From Methylobacterium sp. UNC378MF (GTDB lineage: Bacteria; Pseudomonadota; Alphaproteobacteria; Rhizobiales; Beijerinckiaceae), in contig NZ_FMWU01000008.1 of NCBI RefSeq assembly GCF_900103195.1, positions 1-64,000 on the forward strand: DNA of 64,000 bases, read 5' to 3'. The position numbers were made by a program, and so were the translations under genes. Every line of letters begins with the position of its first letter. Position 1 is the first letter of the stretch. The notes under the pieces are model-generated. The model was given only the letters and a program-made list of their open reading frames with translations, did no database searches and was not told the DNA's origin. Below are positions 1-9,417 of the stretch, in pieces.

Positions 1-318
1 AAGGCGATCCACGCGATCCTCGACAACGTCGCCACCCACAAACATCCGAAGGTGCGCGCCTGGCTCGCCCGGCACCCGCGCTGGACGTTCCACTTCACTC
101 CGACCTCGGCCTCGTGGCTCAACGCGGTCGAGGGCTTCTTCTCAGCGCTGACCCGTCGTCGGCTGCGGCGAGGCTCCTTCACCGGCGTCGTCGACCTGCA
201 GGCAGCCATCAAACGCTACATCGCCGAGCACAACCGGAGCGCCAAACCCTTCGTCTGGACCAAACCCGCCACCGACATCCTCGCCGCCGTCAGCCGATCC
301 CCTGAACCATCCGTCTGA
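1..318 (+). CDS. IS630-family transposase, C-terminal part (cut by window start)
   Basis: The frame is open from base 1, so the gene begins outside the window; 105 residues remain. They match the C-terminal half of the DDE domain of IS630/Tc1-type transposases: the 'ILDN' aspartate followed by a short basic stretch, then 'SWLNAVEGFF' supplying the third catalytic acidic residue, and a helical tail. The frame ends at TGA just before 'gtcagtgcacta' (about 320-331), which could be the right inverted end next to a TA target. The left end is not visible, so I cannot say whether the element is intact. Family assignment rests on motif recognition. Confidence 0.85.
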   Translation, partial: KAIHAILDNVATHKHPKVRAWLARHPRWTFHFTPTSASWLNAVEGFFSALTRRRLRRGSFTGVVDLQAAIKRYIAEHNRSAKPFVWTKPATDILAAVSRSPEPSV

Positions 319-416
319 GTCAGTGCACTAGTGACCCCGCGCAGCGAATTGCCAGATCGGGATCTCGGGCGTCCGGCGGCCCTATCGGTCGGTCCAAGGA
401 TGCGGGAGAGGGAAAG

Positions 417-695
417 TCAGGCTGAACGCTTCATCTCTGTATGATCAGAGCTCTTCACACCTGCGCTCAGTTGCTGTTGCGGCTTTTGGCTATGCAAAGT
501 GACGACACGAGAAGCGTAGGCGCTCGCTGGCGGCGTGCGCCTCAGAGCAAACAGTAAGGCTGCGCTTGCAGCACATGCCACGGCGGCCCCGACCGGTGCC
601 ACAAGGATTGCGATCGCACCCAACCAAGGCCATGTACCGGCAACCGAAAGGATGGCGCCCGCGAAGGCCGACAGAACATGGAATAACAGATTCAT
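417..695 (-). CDS. small hypothetical membrane protein (two TM segments)
   Basis: This 92-residue protein has two hydrophobic segments, roughly residues 4-25 and 28-52, and a polar C-terminal tail. The frame extends 11 codons upstream, but I chose the ATG at 695 because the protein then begins directly with a membrane segment and a G-rich ribosome-binding-like stretch lies just upstream. No family is recognised. It stands alone in gene-poor DNA next to an IS630 remnant, so it may be a real orphan or a chance frame. Confidence 0.4.
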   Translation of the reverse strand: MNLLFHVLSAFAGAILSVAGTWPWLGAIAILVAPVGAAVACAASAALLFALRRTPPASAYASRVVTLHSQKPQQQLSAGVKSSDHTEMKRSA

Positions 696-1167
696 AATTG
701 GCCCCCCAACCGCGACAGGAGATACCACTCATCGCCTGCTAGGCGCTGTGACCTGCGAACAACGCGAGACTTGAAATTCCGAACTGTTAAGTTTTAGGCC
801 TTGTGACGCGCGCTCGTCGCCGACCATCAAGGGCGGCGCTCTAATAAGCCGCTGACGATGCCCATCGACATCTACGGCCGCTTCCAACGGTGCATCATCA
901 TCGCACTGGTAAGCGGCGGCGCCGCGATAATGGCAGCGGCTAAACTTTGCGACACCGTGTAGTCCCAGCGGCATCCGCTCGGCCCTGCGCCGATCTGCTC
1001 GCGGGGCGGGTGAGCGCCTGATCTCATCGCCTACTGGTCGAGCTGATACGCAACCCGGCTTACGTATCGGACGGCCGGCAGCGATAGCCGCAGACCATCC
1101 AAGCGAAACTGAAACTTAAGCTTACCGGTTCACCGTCCCGGTCTCGTCCCGGCGACCGGTGGCATCC
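696..1167. other. gap without a convincing gene
   Basis: About 470 bases with only short overlapping frames of unlikely composition. I see no RNA gene, repeat or strong terminator. Confidence 0.5.
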
Positions 1168-1338
1168 ATGACCCTTGCTCTATTGGCCGCCCTGCTTGCC
1201 GGGGCGCTGTGTCTCGGGATGCTGTCCACGTTCCTGCCGCTGAGGCCGCGGCGCGAAGACATTGAGTTGGCACCAGTGCTCGACGACGAATTCTTCGACG
1301 TTGGCGGTCCCATCATCGATCTAGAACCAATTCGCTGA
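1168..1338 (+). CDS. small single-pass membrane protein
   Basis: A 56-residue frame starts at ATG 1168 and ends at TGA 1336-1338. It has one N-terminal hydrophobic segment (about residues 2-24, rich in Leu and Ala), a short basic junction 'RPRRED' and an acidic cytoplasmic-type tail with 'DDEFFDVG'. This organisation, a membrane anchor, a positive stop and an acidic tail, is typical of small bacterial membrane proteins and is better than random. No family is recognised and no strong ribosome binding site is present. Confidence 0.45.
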   Translation: MTLALLAALLAGALCLGMLSTFLPLRPRREDIELAPVLDDEFFDVGGPIIDLEPIR

Positions 1339-1698
1339 CGCGCATCACGGCAGACCTGCCGGCCGCCATCGCCTTTGACAGGAAAGCCCGCACCGGTGGA
1401 CCCAGCCGGCTTTCCCAGATCCCGGCGCTGGGGGATCAGCCGCCGAGTCTGCGGCAAGCCTACCGCGGCGGCCGCGGGGAAGGCCCAGCCGCCGGGTGCT
1501 GCCACAGGCCCTTTTCTGCGGATGAACAGGATAAAACCGTTTGTCGGTGATGGAACGATGCACGGCTTCTGCGTGCAACGAACTTGTCCGAAGGGCGCGC
1601 AAGGCTGAAACAAGCGTCGGCAACAGGGGCGCGATCCGCGGTAACGCGAAGCTATTGCCCCGTCTTCCCTAAGCGCCTGATTGTATTGGGAGAAGTGA
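1339..1698. other. gap without a convincing gene
   Basis: About 360 bases before tRNA-Asn. Frames here are shadows with unlikely amino-acid composition. I see no repeat or regulatory element that I can support. Confidence 0.5.
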
Positions 1699-1774
1699 TG
1701 GCTCCCCGAGCAGGACTCGAACCTGCGACAAGGCGATTAACAGTCGCCTGCTCTACCAACTGAGCTATCGGGGA
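1699..1774 (-). tRNA. tRNA-Asn(GTT)
   Basis: The reverse strand folds into a full cloverleaf: acceptor TCCCCGA/TCGGGGA, a D arm with AGTTGGTA, an anticodon stem GGCGA/TCGCC around loop CTGTTAA (anticodon GTT), a T arm GCAGG-TTCGAGT-CCTGC, discriminator G and an encoded CCA. Length is 76 nt. Confidence 0.97.
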
Positions 1775-2053
1775 TCACGAGGGGGTCTCTACACACCGAG
1801 ATCGCCGGACGCAAGGGCCTCGATGCATGTTCCGCCGACGATCTGGCGCGTGGCGGTCTGCGGAACGGCGCATGATCCCCGCCGATGAGGTCGGATGGGC
1901 CGCCGCGTGGCTGATCGGCAACACCAATCCGCCGGCCCCGACCGACGATGTCATCCCTCGAAATTGTCCCCACGGGTCCGCGGTCATCCGGCTGTCGTGA
2001 CACGATCCTACGGGAGCCACCCCGCCGGCGTGCCGGCTGTTCCCGGTGTCGCC

Positions 2054-2290
2054 ATGTTGACCCATCGCTGCCTCGACCCCCAAGACCCCTATGCGGAGCG
2101 TGAGGTGCATGTCGCCTTCGAATGGGCCGCCGATCATCCCCGTCTGATCGCAGCCCTGGATGAGCAAGAGGCCGATATTCTGCCCGACCTCGTCGAGGCG
2201 CAGCGCGACGATCTCTGCCGGGAGATCATGTCCGCTCGCCTCACGCGACGGCCGGTCCACCCTGCGCGGCGCACGGGTCGATCGGCCTGA
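2054..2290 (+). CDS. hypothetical protein, 78 residues
   Basis: The frame is open from 1895, but the part from ATG 2054 is the only stretch with protein-like composition: an amphipathic helical core ('FEWAADHPRLIAAL' followed by 'LPDLVEAQRDDLC') and a basic tail. No family is recognised and the ribosome binding site is weak. It lies alone between tRNA-Asn and a chemoreceptor gene. It may be a small real gene or a chance frame in high-GC DNA. Confidence 0.3.
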   Translation: MLTHRCLDPQDPYAEREVHVAFEWAADHPRLIAALDEQEADILPDLVEAQRDDLCREIMSARLTRRPVHPARRTGRSA

Positions 2291-2617
2291 TGACCGACCG
2301 CTGACCAGACGCCCCTGCCCTGGGCGGTCGAAGGCGCGGCCCACCCGCGGTGCCCCGCGAATTCAGTCTCGACCCCATCCTGGCTCCCGGCGAGGGATCC
2401 TCCTCGACTGCACAGGGTCAGCTCGATCGGATCGGATCTGGAAACAACCGGGGTATCGCGATTGGAGTCAAATTGAATGGACCGGCGTTTTGTCGGCAAC
2501 GTATCAAAATCTGCATAGTATAAAAGAAGGGCTTTTGCCGGCTATATTTAATTGTTAAGTTCGATTTGCTTCTTCATAGCTTGGCCATCCGAATCCTTGG
2601 CCAAGGCGGCACGTCCC
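2291..2617. other. upstream region of the first chemoreceptor gene
   Basis: The last 130 bases are clearly AT-richer than their surroundings (about 2465-2580), as expected for a promoter-bearing leader, but I cannot assign boxes with confidence. No gene is seen. Confidence 0.4.
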
Positions 2618-4297
2618 ATGCGCATCTCACTCGGCCTGAAGCTTTTTGCGGTGATCGGGGTTCTGGCTCTGGTGGCGATCGGCATCGCGGCCTTTTCGGT
2701 TCGGCAATCGAACTGGGAGCAGGAGCGCGCCGCCGCCACTGACCGGATCTGGAATGCAGGGCTGCAGGCGGGGGCCTTGGGCCAGGCGATCGAGCACGCC
2801 GTGGTCCAGGCCACGGCACTCTACACGGCGGAGAACACGTCAGAGGCGCGCACGCGTCTGTCGGCCCTGCACGACGCTCTCGCTACTGTGGAACTGGTGC
2901 GGGTTCCCTTCCTGGCGGCCATGGAGGATCAGCTTCCCGCAGACCGCCGCCGCCGGTTTGATCTCTTCGTCAAGGAGTTCATCGCCTATCAGACCGACAC
3001 GGCCGAACTCGGTCTCACGGTCTCGCCCAAGGCCGCCCTGATCCAGGCGACGGATGAATCCACCGTGAAGAACCGCGAGCGCATGGTCGCCGAGATCGGC
3101 GCCCTCGGACGAGAGGTTCTGGACCGGCTGAATGCCCGCCGCGCCGAGGACGCGGCCGACCGTCGCCAGGCGCGGATCACCCTCGTGATCGTGCCGGCCG
3201 CGGCGCTGGCGCTGGGTCTGCTCGCGGCGATCTGGATCATCGTGAGCCAGATCCGGCGGCCCCTGCATCGGCTCAAGGATGGAATGACGGCGCTTGCCGC
3301 CAACGATCTCGGTCGTGCGATCCCGTTCACGCACCGCCGCGACGAGATCGGCGAGATGGCTGCCGCCATCGCGGCCTTCCAGAGGGCCCTGATCGAGAAG
3401 CGCGATCTCGACGGTGAGGCGCAGGCGCGCCGCGATCGGGACCGCGCCCGGGCGGAGGCATTGGACGCCGCAACCCACGCTTTCGAGGCCGAGACGCATC
3501 GCGCCGTCGCCGATCTCGCCGGTTCCGCCGAGGCGATGCAGACGTCGGCCGACACCCTCTCGAGCAATGCGGGCGCGATGGCGTCCGAGGCTGCCCGCGT
3601 GGCGGAGGCCTCGGACCAGAGCGCAGGCCTCGTCGACAGCATCGCCAGCGCTGCCGAAGAACTGTCGGCCTCGGCGCGGGAGATCGAGGCCCGGGTCCGT
3701 TACACCAGCGAGATCGCCTCCTCCGCGCTCACCGATACCGAGGGTCTCAAGGAGACGGTGATGAACCTCTCGCGGGCGGCCGAGGAAATCGGCGCTGTCG
3801 TCACGCTGATCCGTGACGTGGCGGACCAGACGAACCTCCTGGCGCTCAACGCCACGATCGAGGCCGCCCGTGCCGGCGCCGCCGGGCGCGGCTTCGCGGT
3901 GGTTGCCGCCGAGGTGAAGGCGCTCGCGGGCCAGACGGCGCTCGCAACCGATCGCATCACCGGGCAGGTCGGTTCGATCCAGGGTGCCGCGGGACGGACA
4001 GTCGGCGCGATCGATACGATCGGCGAGACCATCGCCCGGATGAACCTGATCGCCTCCGAGGTGGCTGACGCCACGGATCAGCAGGGCCAGGCCAGCCAGG
4101 AGATCGCGCGGGCGATTTTCGGCGCGGCATCGGAGGCCCGGCAGGTTTCGGAGAGCGTCGCCGGCGTTCAGGCCGCTGCCGCCTCTAACGAGGCGCAGGC
4201 CGGGCAGGTGCGCGGCAGCGCGGCGCGGGTCAATGCCGGAACGCACAGCCTGCAACAGGCGATCGAGACCTTTGTGAAGCAGGTCCACGGCGCATGA
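2618..4297 (+). CDS. methyl-accepting chemotaxis protein
   Basis: This 559-residue inner-membrane chemoreceptor should pass a periplasmic signal to CheA/CheW. Order of parts: TM1 (about 7-28), a helical periplasmic domain of about 155 residues resembling a four-helix bundle, TM2 (about 187-212), a HAMP domain, and a cytoplasmic signalling domain. The conserved hairpin tip '[18 protein letters not shown]' sits at about residues 400-420, followed by '[15 protein letters not shown]'. The frame extends upstream, but ATG 2618 starts directly before the TM1 signal. No che genes are adjacent, so it is a dispersed receptor. The ligand is unknown. There is no C-terminal CheR-binding pentapeptide. Confidence 0.92.
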   Translation: MRISLGLKLFAVIGVLALVAIGIAAFSVRQSNWEQERAAATDRIWNAGLQAGALGQAIEHAVVQATALYTAENTSEARTRLSALHDALATVELVRVPFLAAMEDQLPADRRRRFDLFVKEFIAYQTDTAELGLTVSPKAALIQATDESTVKNRERMVAEIGALGREVLDRLNARRAEDAADRRQARITLVIVPAAALALGLLAAIWIIVSQIRRPLHRLKDGMTALAANDLGRAIPFTHRRDEIGEMAAAIAAFQRALIEKRDLDGEAQARRDRDRARAEALDAATHAFEAETHRAVADLAGSAEAMQTSADTLSSNAGAMASEAARVAEASDQSAGLVDSIASAAEELSASAREIEARVRYTSEIASSALTDTEGLKETVMNLSRAAEEIGAVVTLIRDVADQTNLLALNATIEAARAGAAGRGFAVVAAEVKALAGQTALATDRITGQVGSIQGAAGRTVGAIDTIGETIARMNLIASEVADATDQQGQASQEIARAIFGAASEARQVSESVAGVQAAAASNEAQAGQVRGSAARVNAGTHSLQQAIETFVKQVHGA

Positions 4298-4349
4298 CGG
4301 TGCGCCGGCTCCCGGACCGGCGCATCATGGCCGGATCAGCCTGGAAGGA

Positions 4350-4423
4350 TGGAGGCCTCGGAGGGAATCGAACCCCCGTACAAGGATTTGCAGTCCTCTG
4401 CGTAACCACTCCGCCACGAGGCC
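4350..4423 (-). tRNA. tRNA-Cys(GCA)
   Basis: The reverse strand folds as a 74-nt tRNA with CCA encoded: acceptor GGCCTCG/CGAGGCC, anticodon stem AGGA/TCCT around loop CTGCAAA (anticodon GCA), and a T arm CGGGG-TTCGATT-CCCTC with one imperfect pair. It lies between the chemoreceptor gene and ureD. Confidence 0.96.
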
Positions 4424-4541
4424 TTCCTGAACGGCGCCGCCGTCCCGTCCGGAGCTTGGCGGACAGCTCCGGGTGCGCGTCTCTAGCAGAGGTCGGCCGT
4501 CCCAGGCAACGGCTCCGAGGCCGCGCCTCGTGCAGACCGTG

Positions 4542-5411
4542 TCAGCTCTGCCAGACCCGCGGCATCGGCAGGCCGCGATAGCCGGCGAGGAAGCGGGCGA
4601 TCACGCCACGCAGCGGCCCCACGGCCTCGCCCAGCGCACGGACCGCCAGATGCCCGTTCCAGGCGCTCGCCGCCGCATGGGTTCCCGGCGACGCGGCCTC
4701 GGCCAGACGGGTGCGCACCTCTTCCAGACGTGCCTCGGCCCCGGGGGAGACGTCGAGGATCGTCGCGCAGGCCCGTGCGCCGCCGCCGACGGCCGGGCGG
4801 GCGAGAAGATCGCTGATCGGGCCTTCCAGCAGGAAATCGTCGGCGTAGGCGAGCCGCCCGTTCCGACGGATCCGCCACGAATCCGCGAACAGCCCGTCCG
4901 CGATCCGCTCACCCCTGGCCGCACGGCCGAAGGCTACCACCTCTACGGCGAGCAGAGCGGCTCCTTCGGCGAGATCGGCCTGGAAGCGGCGCCGCACCCG
5001 GGCGCGATCGAACAGGATCGTTTCCTGCGGCAGCCAAGCGAGGTGCGACTCTGCCCCCAGAGTCAGGGTGTTCGCGATGTGGCTCACGGGACCGTCCGAG
5101 CGGTAGATCTTCTCGGCGGCCGTGGTGGTCAGCACCAGATCTGCGGCCGGTTCGAGGGCGAGGTCGATGGCGAAGGTGTCGCCGCAGGCGACGCCGCCCG
5201 CCGTGTTGACGAGGACCGTCTCGAGCGCGCCCGAACCCCGTGGGAAGCGCAGCCGCGACGGCCCGGATTCCGCGAGATCCAGGATCCGCGTCGCGCCGCC
5301 GGGACAAGCCGGCCCAACCCGAAGGCGGACGCGTCCGTCCGAGCGCTGGCGCGCCGGTGCAGTGTCGGTCTCGGCGAGCGGTGACGATGCACGAAAGGGG
5401 GGGCTGTCCAT
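4542..5411 (-). CDS. ureD: urease accessory protein UreD
   Basis: UreD (UreH) is the scaffold that binds apo-urease and, with UreF, UreG and UreE, helps deliver nickel. The 289-residue protein has the family's usual length and signature 'VLVNTAGGVACGDTF' near residue 66, followed by 'TTTAAEKIYRSDG' and 'WLPQETILFDRARV'. The frame extends much further upstream but there it only mirrors the arginase gene; the true start is ATG at 5411, whose A is shared with the arginase stop (TGATG), implying translational coupling. No ureA, ureB, ureC, ureE, ureF or ureG is nearby, which is unusual because ureD normally leads or ends the urease cluster. Confidence 0.93.
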   Translation of the reverse strand: MDSPPFRASSPLAETDTAPARQRSDGRVRLRVGPACPGGATRILDLAESGPSRLRFPRGSGALETVLVNTAGGVACGDTFAIDLALEPAADLVLTTTAAEKIYRSDGPVSHIANTLTLGAESHLAWLPQETILFDRARVRRRFQADLAEGAALLAVEVVAFGRAARGERIADGLFADSWRIRRNGRLAYADDFLLEGPISDLLARPAVGGGARACATILDVSPGAEARLEEVRTRLAEAASPGTHAAASAWNGHLAVRALGEAVGPLRGVIARFLAGYRGLPMPRVWQS

Positions 5412-6379
5412 CAGCTCCGCCCGGTCGGCTCTGCGGGCAGGGCCTCGATCGGCAGAGTCGGCCGGTCGAGGATGCGCCGGCCGAACAGGCTCGCCACCAG
5501 TTCGACCAAGACCCGGGCGCTGCGCCCGCGCTCGTCGAGAAACGGATTGAGTTCCACGACGTCGAGGGAGCGCACCAGGCCGGAATCGTGGAGCATCTCC
5601 ATGATCAGGTGCGCCTCCCGGAAGGTGGCGCCGCCCGGCACGGTGGTGCCCACGGCCGGCGCGATCGACGGGTCGAGGAAATCGATGTCGAGGCTGACAT
5701 GGAGATGCGCCCCTTGCGCGGCGACGCGATCGAGCACCCGCCGCAGCGGCGCCACGACCCCGAACTCGTCGATCGTGCGCATGTCGGTGACGCCAACCCG
5801 TCTCTCCGTCACGAGAGCGCGCTCGCCTGCGTCGATCGACCGGAGGCCGAACAGGTGGATGTGGGCGGGGTGCAGAGGCTGCGGCACCGGCTCGGCGAAC
5901 AGGGGCGGGAAGCCGGGCTCGCCGCACAGGGCCGCGAGCGGCATGCCGTGAACGTTCCCTGAGGGTGACGTCGCCGGCGTGTTGAAGTCCGCATGCGCGT
6001 CGAGCCAGAGCACGAAGACCGACTGGCCGCGCCGCGCGCAGTGCCGCATCACCCCGTCGACGGAGCCGAGGGACAGGCTGTGATCGCCGCCGGCAGTCAG
6101 TGGAACGCTGTCCGCGTTGAGGACATCCTCCACGACCCTGGAGAGCGCGTGGGTCCAGGCGGCCACGCCGATGAGTCCGCGTGCACCTGCAGGTCCGTCG
6201 GGGACGATGTCGCCGCGATCCGTGACGGTGTGGCCGAGTTCGCAGAGCACTCGGACCAGGCCGGCCGTGCGCAGGGCTGACGGCCCCATGAGCGCGCCGG
6301 GCTCGCTGGTTCCGACCTCGATCGGTGCTCCGATCAGCGCGATGCTGCGCGCCGGGTCCGGCTGGGCTTCGCCGCTCAT
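5411..6379 (-). CDS. rocF: arginase
   Basis: Arginase hydrolyses L-arginine to ornithine and urea with a binuclear manganese centre. All metal-site motifs are present in the 322-residue protein: 'GGDHS', 'DAHADFN' and 'SLDIDFLDP', with the family's 'GNVHGMP' substrate loop. ATG 6379 is preferred over the upstream start because GGAGATGGG precedes it at good spacing. The stop overlaps the ureD start, so urea production is directly coupled to synthesis of a urease maturation factor. Agmatinase or formiminoglutamase are less likely, since the N-terminal and 'NVHGMP' segments are arginase-like. Confidence 0.93.
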   Translation of the reverse strand: MSGEAQPDPARSIALIGAPIEVGTSEPGALMGPSALRTAGLVRVLCELGHTVTDRGDIVPDGPAGARGLIGVAAWTHALSRVVEDVLNADSVPLTAGGDHSLSLGSVDGVMRHCARRGQSVFVLWLDAHADFNTPATSPSGNVHGMPLAALCGEPGFPPLFAEPVPQPLHPAHIHLFGLRSIDAGERALVTERRVGVTDMRTIDEFGVVAPLRRVLDRVAAQGAHLHVSLDIDFLDPSIAPAVGTTVPGGATFREAHLIMEMLHDSGLVRSLDVVELNPFLDERGRSARVLVELVASLFGRRILDRPTLPIEALPAEPTGRS

Positions 6380-6424
6380 CCCATCTCCATCGTCGTCTCG
6401 AAGCACCGGTGCTCCGCGGCCGCT

Positions 6425-6694
6425 CTACCACTCGGACTCATAACCGGCCGATGACGGTGACTGCGAGACGGGATCGGCAGCAAGATCCGTGACGGCATGT
6501 TTGGGCCGGGATCTTGTGCGACGCGTCCGGAGAAGTGCCCAGAGGAGCAGAAGAACGAGGAGCGCGGCCGCGAGAAGACGGGCGGTCCAGGGAAGCGCCG
6601 GATGCCGGGCATCCGTCACCACCCGCAGGATCATGAAGACCAGCCCCTGCCCGATCAGCAGGAGGCAGAGCTGGCCTGCGAAGATCCGCGCCAT
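6425..6694 (-). CDS. small hypothetical membrane protein (two TM segments)
   Basis: The frame reaches 7105, but only the last 89 residues look like protein. From ATG 6694 there are two membrane helices, about residues 3-25 and 34-53, then a basic tail 'RTRRTRSRPK' and a polar end. No family is recognised. It lies 45 bases upstream of arginase on the same strand and could be cotranscribed with arginase-ureD. The start is uncertain. Confidence 0.5.
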   Translation of the reverse strand: MARIFAGQLCLLLIGQGLVFMILRVVTDARHPALPWTARLLAAALLVLLLLWALLRTRRTRSRPKHAVTDLAADPVSQSPSSAGYESEW

Positions 6695-7238
6695 GTCCCA
6701 CAAAGATCGATCCTGAGGAACGGCGCGCAATTCCACGTCCAGGGTGCCGTCCGCGGCTGAGGCCAGGGTCAGGAGGACCGCCCCTGCGAACCCGCGCGGG
6801 CTGCGAGGACCGCGCTCGTCCCCGCATCGGCAGCGCAGAGCCGCGATCTCGACGGCGTCGACGGCAGCGCGCCGCGTCGAATGACCCTGGGGGCATCGTT
6901 CTCTTGCCCAGGCCGCCGATGTGACGCGACGGGTTCCCGGCGTAAGCACCGTCCGTGCCCGACCGGTCTTGTCTGCAACTTTCCAACTTTGTCCCGATCC
7001 CGCTCGGCGCGTTGGTTTCTCAAGCGTGCAGGATTCCAACGGCGATCCGCATGGCGGAACCTTGTCAAGATACGGAACGGACCATTCACAACTTGGGTTC
7101 GCCACGACCGACTGTCATATAAGTTGTATGTCCAGGCTTTGGAGGACTTTTGAGCGGTGTATCGGTGTTTACGAGATTTTTATAAGGATTGGGCGATTGG
7201 TTCGCCTCAAACCAATCTCTCAAAGATTCAGGGCCATC
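6695..7238. other. divergent intergenic region
   Basis: About 540 bases between the small membrane protein (leftward) and the second chemoreceptor (rightward). The last 180 bases are AT-rich, including ATATAAGTTGTATG near 7117 and TTTTTATAAGG near 7177, and probably hold the receptor promoter. Long frames across this stretch have no protein-like composition. Confidence 0.45.
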
Positions 7239-9395
7239 ATGATCACGCTATCGCGGCTGAGCACGCGCCTTCCCGCGACGACCGTCGGCCTTGCGCTTCT
7301 GAGCGCCACCGCCATGGGCGGATTCAGCTGGTACTCGGCGCGGGCGGGATTGATGACCGCCGCGCATGAGCGCCTCGAACTCGCCGCGGCGGCGCGCCGG
7401 GACGCGATCGAGCTGGTGGCGGACCGGGCCCAGGCCGACTTCCAGGCGGTGGCGGCCCATCCCCAGATCGTCTCGAACTTCCCCGACCTGATCGAGACGC
7501 TCGACCCGGCGAAGCCCGACACCGCCAGCGTCGTCGAGGCGTTCCGTGCGCCGCAGACCACCGAGGCGCGGGTCGCCCTCGACGGCAGCGGCATGTCGTC
7601 GATGTATGGCCGCCGGCACGTGAAGGTCCAGGAGGTAGCGCGCAAGCTCGTGGCGCAGCCCGGCTATGCCGACCTGATGTTCATCGATGACAATGGCCGG
7701 ATCAACTACACGACGACGAAGAGTGCCGATTTCGCCAAGTCGGTCGCGGACGAGGGCCTGGCGGGCACGGCGCTCGCGCGCCTCGTCGAGCGTCTCAAGT
7801 CCGCCGATCCGGGCGCTGTTCTGTTCGAGGATTTCGCCGCCTATCCGGTGGATGGGGGCCCGGCCGCCTTCATCGGTCGTGCCATGACCAAGCGTGCGAA
7901 CGTCGCCATGGGCACGGCGCAGGCGGCCGAGCGGATCGGCTACATCGTCATGCGGGTCACGCCGGCTCTGTTCGATCAGACGCTCTCCAAGCGGACCGGA
8001 CTCGGTGAGACCGGCCAGATCCTGGCGGTCGGTACGGACGGCCTCCTGCGCAGCAATCCGCCGCTGAATCCGGCTGTGCATGCCGGCGCGGGTCTCGCCG
8101 GCCTCGGAATGGCCGCAGACCGGCTCAAGGCCGGCGTCCCGCTCGATTTCACGGCCGCGGACGGCGCCCATATGGCAGCCGCCTCGCCGGTGACCGTCCT
8201 CGGCGCGCCCTGGACGGTGGTGGCCGAGCAGACCCAGGCCGAGGCGATCGACGCTGTCCAGGCGCTGTCGCGCACGCTCATCCTCACAGGCCTCTTCGTC
8301 CTGGCCGGGACCGCGGTGCTCGGCCTGTTGCTCGCGCGCTCGATCGTGGCGCCGCTCGGCGCCCTGACCCGCGCGCTGAAGGCCCTGGCCGATCGGCAGG
8401 CCCTGACCGACGTGCCCGGCAGCAAGCGCCGGGACGAGATCGGTGACATTGCCCGCGCTGTCGTGACCATCCGCGACATGTCCCTGGAGGATGCCGCCCA
8501 GCAGCTTCAGACGACGGAAGCCGCGCGTCTGCGCGAGGAGCAGAGCCGCCGCGCCATGCTCAAGGAACTGGCCGACGGCTTCGAGCACTCGGTCGGCGGC
8601 ATCGTCGAGGGATTGACGGGGGCCGTTACGGAACTTCAGGGGGCGTCGGACACCATGCGTGCCGCGGTCTCCGGCACCTCCGTGCGCTCGACCAGCGTCG
8701 CCGGGGCCGCGCAGCAGACCTCCGACAACGTCAACACCGTCGCGGCCGCGGCCGAGGAGCTTGGTGCGACCGTTCAGGAGATCGGCCGCCAGGTGGAGCA
8801 GGCGGCGGGAATGTCCGCCACGGCCGTCGGCGAGGCCCGCCGCGCCGAGCAGACCATGACGGACCTCGCCGCGGCCGCGACGCGCATCGGCGACGTGGTC
8901 GGCATGGTCTCGACGATCGCCGGCCAGACCAACCTGCTGGCGCTGAACGCCACGATCGAGGCAGCGCGGGCCGGCGAGGCCGGACGCGGCTTCGCGGTGG
9001 TCGCCGCCGAGGTGAAGGAACTCGCCGCCCAGACCACCCGGGCCACCGAGGAGATCAGCCGGCAGGTCGCCGCGATCCAGACCGTCACGGACGACGCCGC
9101 CGGTGCGATCCAGGGCATCACGGCCCAGATCGAGGCGATGAATCAGGTGTCGACCAGCATCGCCGCGGCCGTGGACCAGCAGGGCGTCACCACGCAGGAC
9201 ATCGTCCGCAGCATGGGTCAGGCGTCTGCCGGCACCGGCACGATGACCCTGGAGATCGCCGAGGTTGCCCGGGTCGCGGGCGATGCTGGCGAGGCCGCGG
9301 ATTCGGTGGCGCAGGCCTCGGATTCCCTCGCGGCGCGCTCGGAGCAGCTCCGCGCCGAGGTGGCGCAGTTCCTGCGCAACGTTCGGGCGGCGTAG
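7239..9395 (+). CDS. methyl-accepting chemotaxis protein with Cache-like sensor domain
   Basis: This 718-residue chemoreceptor has TM1 (about 8-30) and a large periplasmic region of about 310 residues. That region contains a PAS-like segment ('DLMFIDDNGRINYTT') typical of double-Cache ligand-binding domains. TM2 follows at about 345-368, then HAMP and the signalling domain with tip '[20 protein letters not shown]' at about 565-585. ATG 7239 is chosen because upstream codons lack protein-like composition. Double-Cache receptors usually bind amino acids or organic acids; the ligand here is unknown. The neighbouring two-component genes are convergent and not chemotaxis genes. Confidence 0.92.
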   Translation: MITLSRLSTRLPATTVGLALLSATAMGGFSWYSARAGLMTAAHERLELAAAARRDAIELVADRAQADFQAVAAHPQIVSNFPDLIETLDPAKPDTASVVEAFRAPQTTEARVALDGSGMSSMYGRRHVKVQEVARKLVAQPGYADLMFIDDNGRINYTTTKSADFAKSVADEGLAGTALARLVERLKSADPGAVLFEDFAAYPVDGGPAAFIGRAMTKRANVAMGTAQAAERIGYIVMRVTPALFDQTLSKRTGLGETGQILAVGTDGLLRSNPPLNPAVHAGAGLAGLGMAADRLKAGVPLDFTAADGAHMAAASPVTVLGAPWTVVAEQTQAEAIDAVQALSRTLILTGLFVLAGTAVLGLLLARSIVAPLGALTRALKALADRQALTDVPGSKRRDEIGDIARAVVTIRDMSLEDAAQQLQTTEAARLREEQSRRAMLKELADGFEHSVGGIVEGLTGAVTELQGASDTMRAAVSGTSVRSTSVAGAAQQTSDNVNTVAAAAEELGATVQEIGRQVEQAAGMSATAVGEARRAEQTMTDLAAAATRIGDVVGMVSTIAGQTNLLALNATIEAARAGEAGRGFAVVAAEVKELAAQTTRATEEISRQVAAIQTVTDDAAGAIQGITAQIEAMNQVSTSIAAAVDQQGVTTQDIVRSMGQASAGTGTMTLEIAEVARVAGDAGEAADSVAQASDSLAARSEQLRAEVAQFLRNVRAA

Positions 9396-9417
9396 ACCGA
9401 CGAGACCCGAGGCGGTC

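Noticed and set aside
4542-6431. A single 629-residue protein spanning arginase and UreD
   Set aside because: The upstream two-thirds is the arginase gene read in another frame; true ureD starts at 5411 with TGATG coupling.
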